Part shown: positions 6,980 through 8,494 of the stretch, one piece after another
How the letters are laid out: every line of letters starts with the position of its first letter
Numbering within the stretch: position 1 is the stretch's first letter
From: Candidatus Dojkabacteria bacterium
GTDB taxonomy: Bacteria; Patescibacteriota; Dojkabacteria; SC72
Length of the DNA: 8,494 nucleotides
Direction of reading: 5' to 3'
Assembly: GCA_012514355.1 (NCBI GenBank)
Contig: JAAZAL010000031.1
Coordinates: 1 to 8,494, forward strand
Program-made: the position numbers and the translations under genes
The notes under the pieces: model-generated
The model's input: only the letters and a program-made list of their open reading frames with translations
Told to the model about the DNA's origin: nothing
Databases searched by the model: none

Positions 6980-7406
6980 TATTAGTTATTTTCTCAAATA
7001 TACTGTCAACATATTCCATTTCTTGAAAAGGGAGAATACTAGTGTTTCTCTTAATCTTTACATTCTCAAGAGCATTTTTTGCTTCCATTAAGTTTTTAGA
7101 ATTAATATTGGAAGAGTTGTTGGATATATAATAAATTCTTTTTCTTAACAATAATATTCTTAAATCAAGTTCTTTGTATAAATAGTAGGAGAAAAGGGTG
7201 GGGTTTTGTTCTTTAATTTGGATAAGGACATTGTCAATGCTGTTTGATTCAAGAATCTCTCTAATTCTTTTAATCGTTTCTGGCGGAGGATTTATCTCTT
7301 CTAGATATTGTTCAGAAGCTGAAAGAAAAAGGTCTTCTTGAGTACTTTCTAAAGAAATTTTGTTGTCAAAAAGAGTCATGTAGTCGGACAGAGAAACCTT
7401 ACTCAT
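6969..7406 (-). CDS. Helical protein of unknown function (145 aa), first gene of the giant-gene set
   Basis: 145 aa, ATG start and TAA stop, no signal peptide or membrane segment. It is predicted mostly helical: DYMTLFDNKI near the start, an amphipathic stretch from about 28 to 52 with a PPP break (INPPPETIKRIREIL), a central YYLYKELDLRILLLRKRIYYIS, and a C-terminal helix EMEYVDSIFEKITNIGK. No family is recognised. Its end overlaps the giant gene by 11 bp in the +1 frame if that gene starts at TTG, so translation is coupled, or the two frames may form one polypeptide through a shift. The ATG has no clear Shine-Dalgarno site; the leader is ATAAATAATTACA. It faces a divergent gene across 140 bp. 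Upstream on the minus strand, TTGAAA (7465-7460) and TATTAT (7437-7432) are present but 22 nt apart, too far for a firm promoter call. Confidence 0.7.
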   Translation of the reverse strand: MSKVSLSDYMTLFDNKISLESTQEDLFLSASEQYLEEINPPPETIKRIREILESNSIDNVLIQIKEQNPTLFSYYLYKELDLRILLLRKRIYYISNNSSNINSKNLMEAKNALENVKIKRNTSILPFQEMEYVDSIFEKITNIGK

Positions 7407-7487
7407 TGTAATTATTTATAGATATCAATCAATAATAGAGTATCATTTTCTTTCTTCCCTTTCAAACTCATTCACTTCCATATTTTA

Positions 7488-7517
7488 TTGTTAAAAGAGA
7501 TTGTGGGAGTGTATAAT
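7488..7517 (+). promoter_or_regulatory. Sigma70-type promoter for the 227-aa gene
   Basis: TTGTTA (7488-7493) is followed after 18 nt by a perfect TATAAT (7512-7517). Initiation about seven bases downstream would leave a leader of roughly 20-25 nt before the ATG at 7547. The leader (ending TTATAAACATTAACCA) has no purine-rich Shine-Dalgarno site. This is the best promoter match in the window. It lies in the 140-bp divergent gap, whose other side must hold the promoter for the 145-aa/giant-gene set. Confidence 0.55.
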
Positions 7518-7546
7518 AAGATACTATAAGTTATAAACATTAACCA

Positions 7547-8230
7547 ATGCAAGAGAAAGAAATTATCACTCCTTTTTATCCAGATATTACAGAGAATCAA
7601 GCTGCTGAAATTATTTTAGAGGCGTTTGAGCAAGATCCTAAACTTCAAATAATAACAGGAGCAACACACACAGATTGGGATATCTTAGTTAACTATACTA
7701 TTCCTAAAGGAGAGTATAGGGAGGGCGAGTTGGGGAGTATATGTATGTATTGGGATATGATGGGTCAAGAGCATGTAATTTCTCAACTTTATCCAAACAC
7801 AAAGAAAGGTAATGATTTACCACTAAGGATATTTCCTAGTTCAAACCTAGTAGAATACTATACTGCAAAACCAGTAAATTGGTATCAAACCCCTTATGGA
7901 ATCAAGGATGCTGAGATACCAAGTGAGACATCTATAGGTGGGATTGAAAGGGTAGATGGTGTATTAAGGGATTCCGAGAGATTTCTAAGATTATTCTGGT
8001 TATACAATGACTTCTTTAAAAACATGAAAAATTATTTAGAAATTTCAAAAGAGAGATTAAGAATAAGGGATATACAAAAAATTGCATTGAAGCACTTTAG
8101 GCAGATGTCAGATATATTAGGAGAAATTAATGAAGGCAAAATAGATAAGAGATTTTTTCATAATGAAAACTTGGGATATATGAAAATGTATGATCATGGT
8201 GATTACATCTGTCATCAAGTTCATATGTAA
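7547..8230 (+). CDS. Conserved-looking protein of unknown function (227 aa)
   Basis: Soluble, with no signal peptide or membrane segment. The N-terminal half looks alpha/beta: a helix (NQAAEIILEAFEQD, about 17-30), then strand and loop LQIITGATHTDWDILVNYTI (33-52), ELGSICMYWDMM (61-72) and LPLRIFPSSNLVEYY (91-105). The C-terminal half is helical: RDSERFLRLFWLYNDFFKNM (141-160), then SKERLRIRDIQKIALKHFRQM. The tail is rich in His and aromatic residues (FFHNENLGYMKMYDHGDYICHQVHM). The D43-W-D45 after a Gly-containing turn recalls a nucleotidyltransferase DxD, but the spacing from the Gly is only a few residues and no GS pair is present, so I do not assign it. It is divergent from the giant-gene set with its own promoter. 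ATG is the first good start after the TATAAT box; the stop is TAA. Confidence 0.75.
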   Translation: MQEKEIITPFYPDITENQAAEIILEAFEQDPKLQIITGATHTDWDILVNYTIPKGEYREGELGSICMYWDMMGQEHVISQLYPNTKKGNDLPLRIFPSSNLVEYYTAKPVNWYQTPYGIKDAEIPSETSIGGIERVDGVLRDSERFLRLFWLYNDFFKNMKNYLEISKERLRIRDIQKIALKHFRQMSDILGEINEGKIDKRFFHNENLGYMKMYDHGDYICHQVHM

Positions 8231-8251
8231 TATCTTTCTCGGATTTAAATA

Positions 8252-8276
8252 ATAGCAATATTTCAATTATTGCTAT
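8252..8276. terminator. Perfect inverted repeat after the 227-aa gene; possible terminator or operator
   Basis: ATAGCAATA (8252-8260) and TATTGCTAT (8268-8276) are exact 9-bp arms around a 7-nt loop, 21 nt after the stop codon. The stem has only two G/C pairs and neither strand shows a T-run after it, so it is a poor intrinsic terminator. Its place between a stop and the next start would also suit a transcription factor site for the following gene. Confidence 0.35.
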
Positions 8277-8333
8277 ATAAATATCAATCTATTTATATTA
8301 AAATACCAATATATAAATTAATATAACCGTACT

Positions 8334-8494
8334 ATGTCTAAAAGAAATTTGATTCTGCTCTCGTTTGGTATTATAGTTCTCTCTTTGGTCGGATTTTTCT
8401 TAATAAGGGGTAATGATAAAACAGAACAAATTGTATATGAGGACACATTAAATATATCTAAGCAATATTTGGGATTAAGATATAAAACAGAGAA
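8334..8494 (+). CDS. N-terminally anchored membrane or exported protein, 3'-truncated by window end
   Basis: An open frame from ATG at 8334 runs to the window edge (53 codons and two bases). It begins MSKRNLILLSFGIIVLSLVG: a short basic N-terminus then a hydrophobic segment of about 20 residues (5-24) ending FFLIR, typical of a signal anchor or uncleaved signal peptide. There is no lipobox Cys or clear signal peptidase site. After it comes a charged segment, then YLGLRYKTE, which looks like the start of a folded extracytoplasmic domain. The protein class is not identifiable from this fragment. The upstream 103 bp are very AT-rich and contain TATAAA (8312-8317) and TATAAC (8322-8327), possible -10 elements close to the start, and no Shine-Dalgarno site. 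Confidence 0.65.
   Translation, partial: MSKRNLILLSFGIIVLSLVGFFLIRGNDKTEQIVYEDTLNISKQYLGLRYKTE

Noticed and set aside
1..8494. CRISPR arrays, tRNA or rRNA genes, insertion sequences
   Set aside because: No regularly spaced direct repeats, cloverleaf or GTTCRANNC-type T-loop signatures, transposase motifs or terminal inverted repeats were found on reading both strands.

Overview
The window is visibly AT-rich bacterial DNA. Its genes are tightly packed, lack clear Shine-Dalgarno sites, and all six complete reading frames end in TAA or TAG. TGG serves as Trp, and the 1643-codon gene contains no in-frame TGA, so the standard bacterial code fits. These traits, plus a giant protein of unknown family in a small-gene context, suggest a small-genome lineage such as Candidate Phyla Radiation (Patescibacteria). 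That placement is inference only; there is no rRNA or other phylogenetic marker here.

Layout. (1) 2-892 (+): an AEC-family (auxin efflux carrier/malate permease) membrane transporter, cut at its N-terminus by the window edge. (2) 965-1744 (-), convergent with it: a soluble protein with the sparse motif set of the TIKI/TraB/ChaN/EreA superfamily. (3) 1861-7406 (-): a tight co-directional set read as a 145-aa helical protein, then a 1643-aa multidomain protein, then a 55-aa protein 19 nt further on. (4) 7547-8230 (+), divergent from that set: a 227-aa protein of unknown function with a good sigma70-type promoter. (5) 8334-8494 (+): the start of a membrane-anchored protein, cut by the window end.

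The 1643-aa protein is the centre of interest. Its C-terminus is a DNA polymerase beta-type nucleotidyltransferase of the OAS/class I CCA-like class, with GS, DxD and the third Asp all visible. Ahead of it lies a conserved-looking alpha/beta domain that may be ADP-ribosyltransferase-like (weak). The long, mostly helical middle holds degenerate tandem repeats of about 90 residues that I could align by eye, and the N-terminus is acidic and probably disordered. The gene has no ATG near its start and overlaps the upstream 145-aa gene in the +1 frame. It therefore starts at TTG or GTG by coupling, or the two frames form one protein through a frameshift.

How the genes work together is not established. 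The 145-aa, 1643-aa and 55-aa genes look co-transcribed. An enzyme that transfers nucleotides to RNA, protein or another nucleotide, with small partners, is a reasonable working model. A role in biological conflict is possible but unproven.
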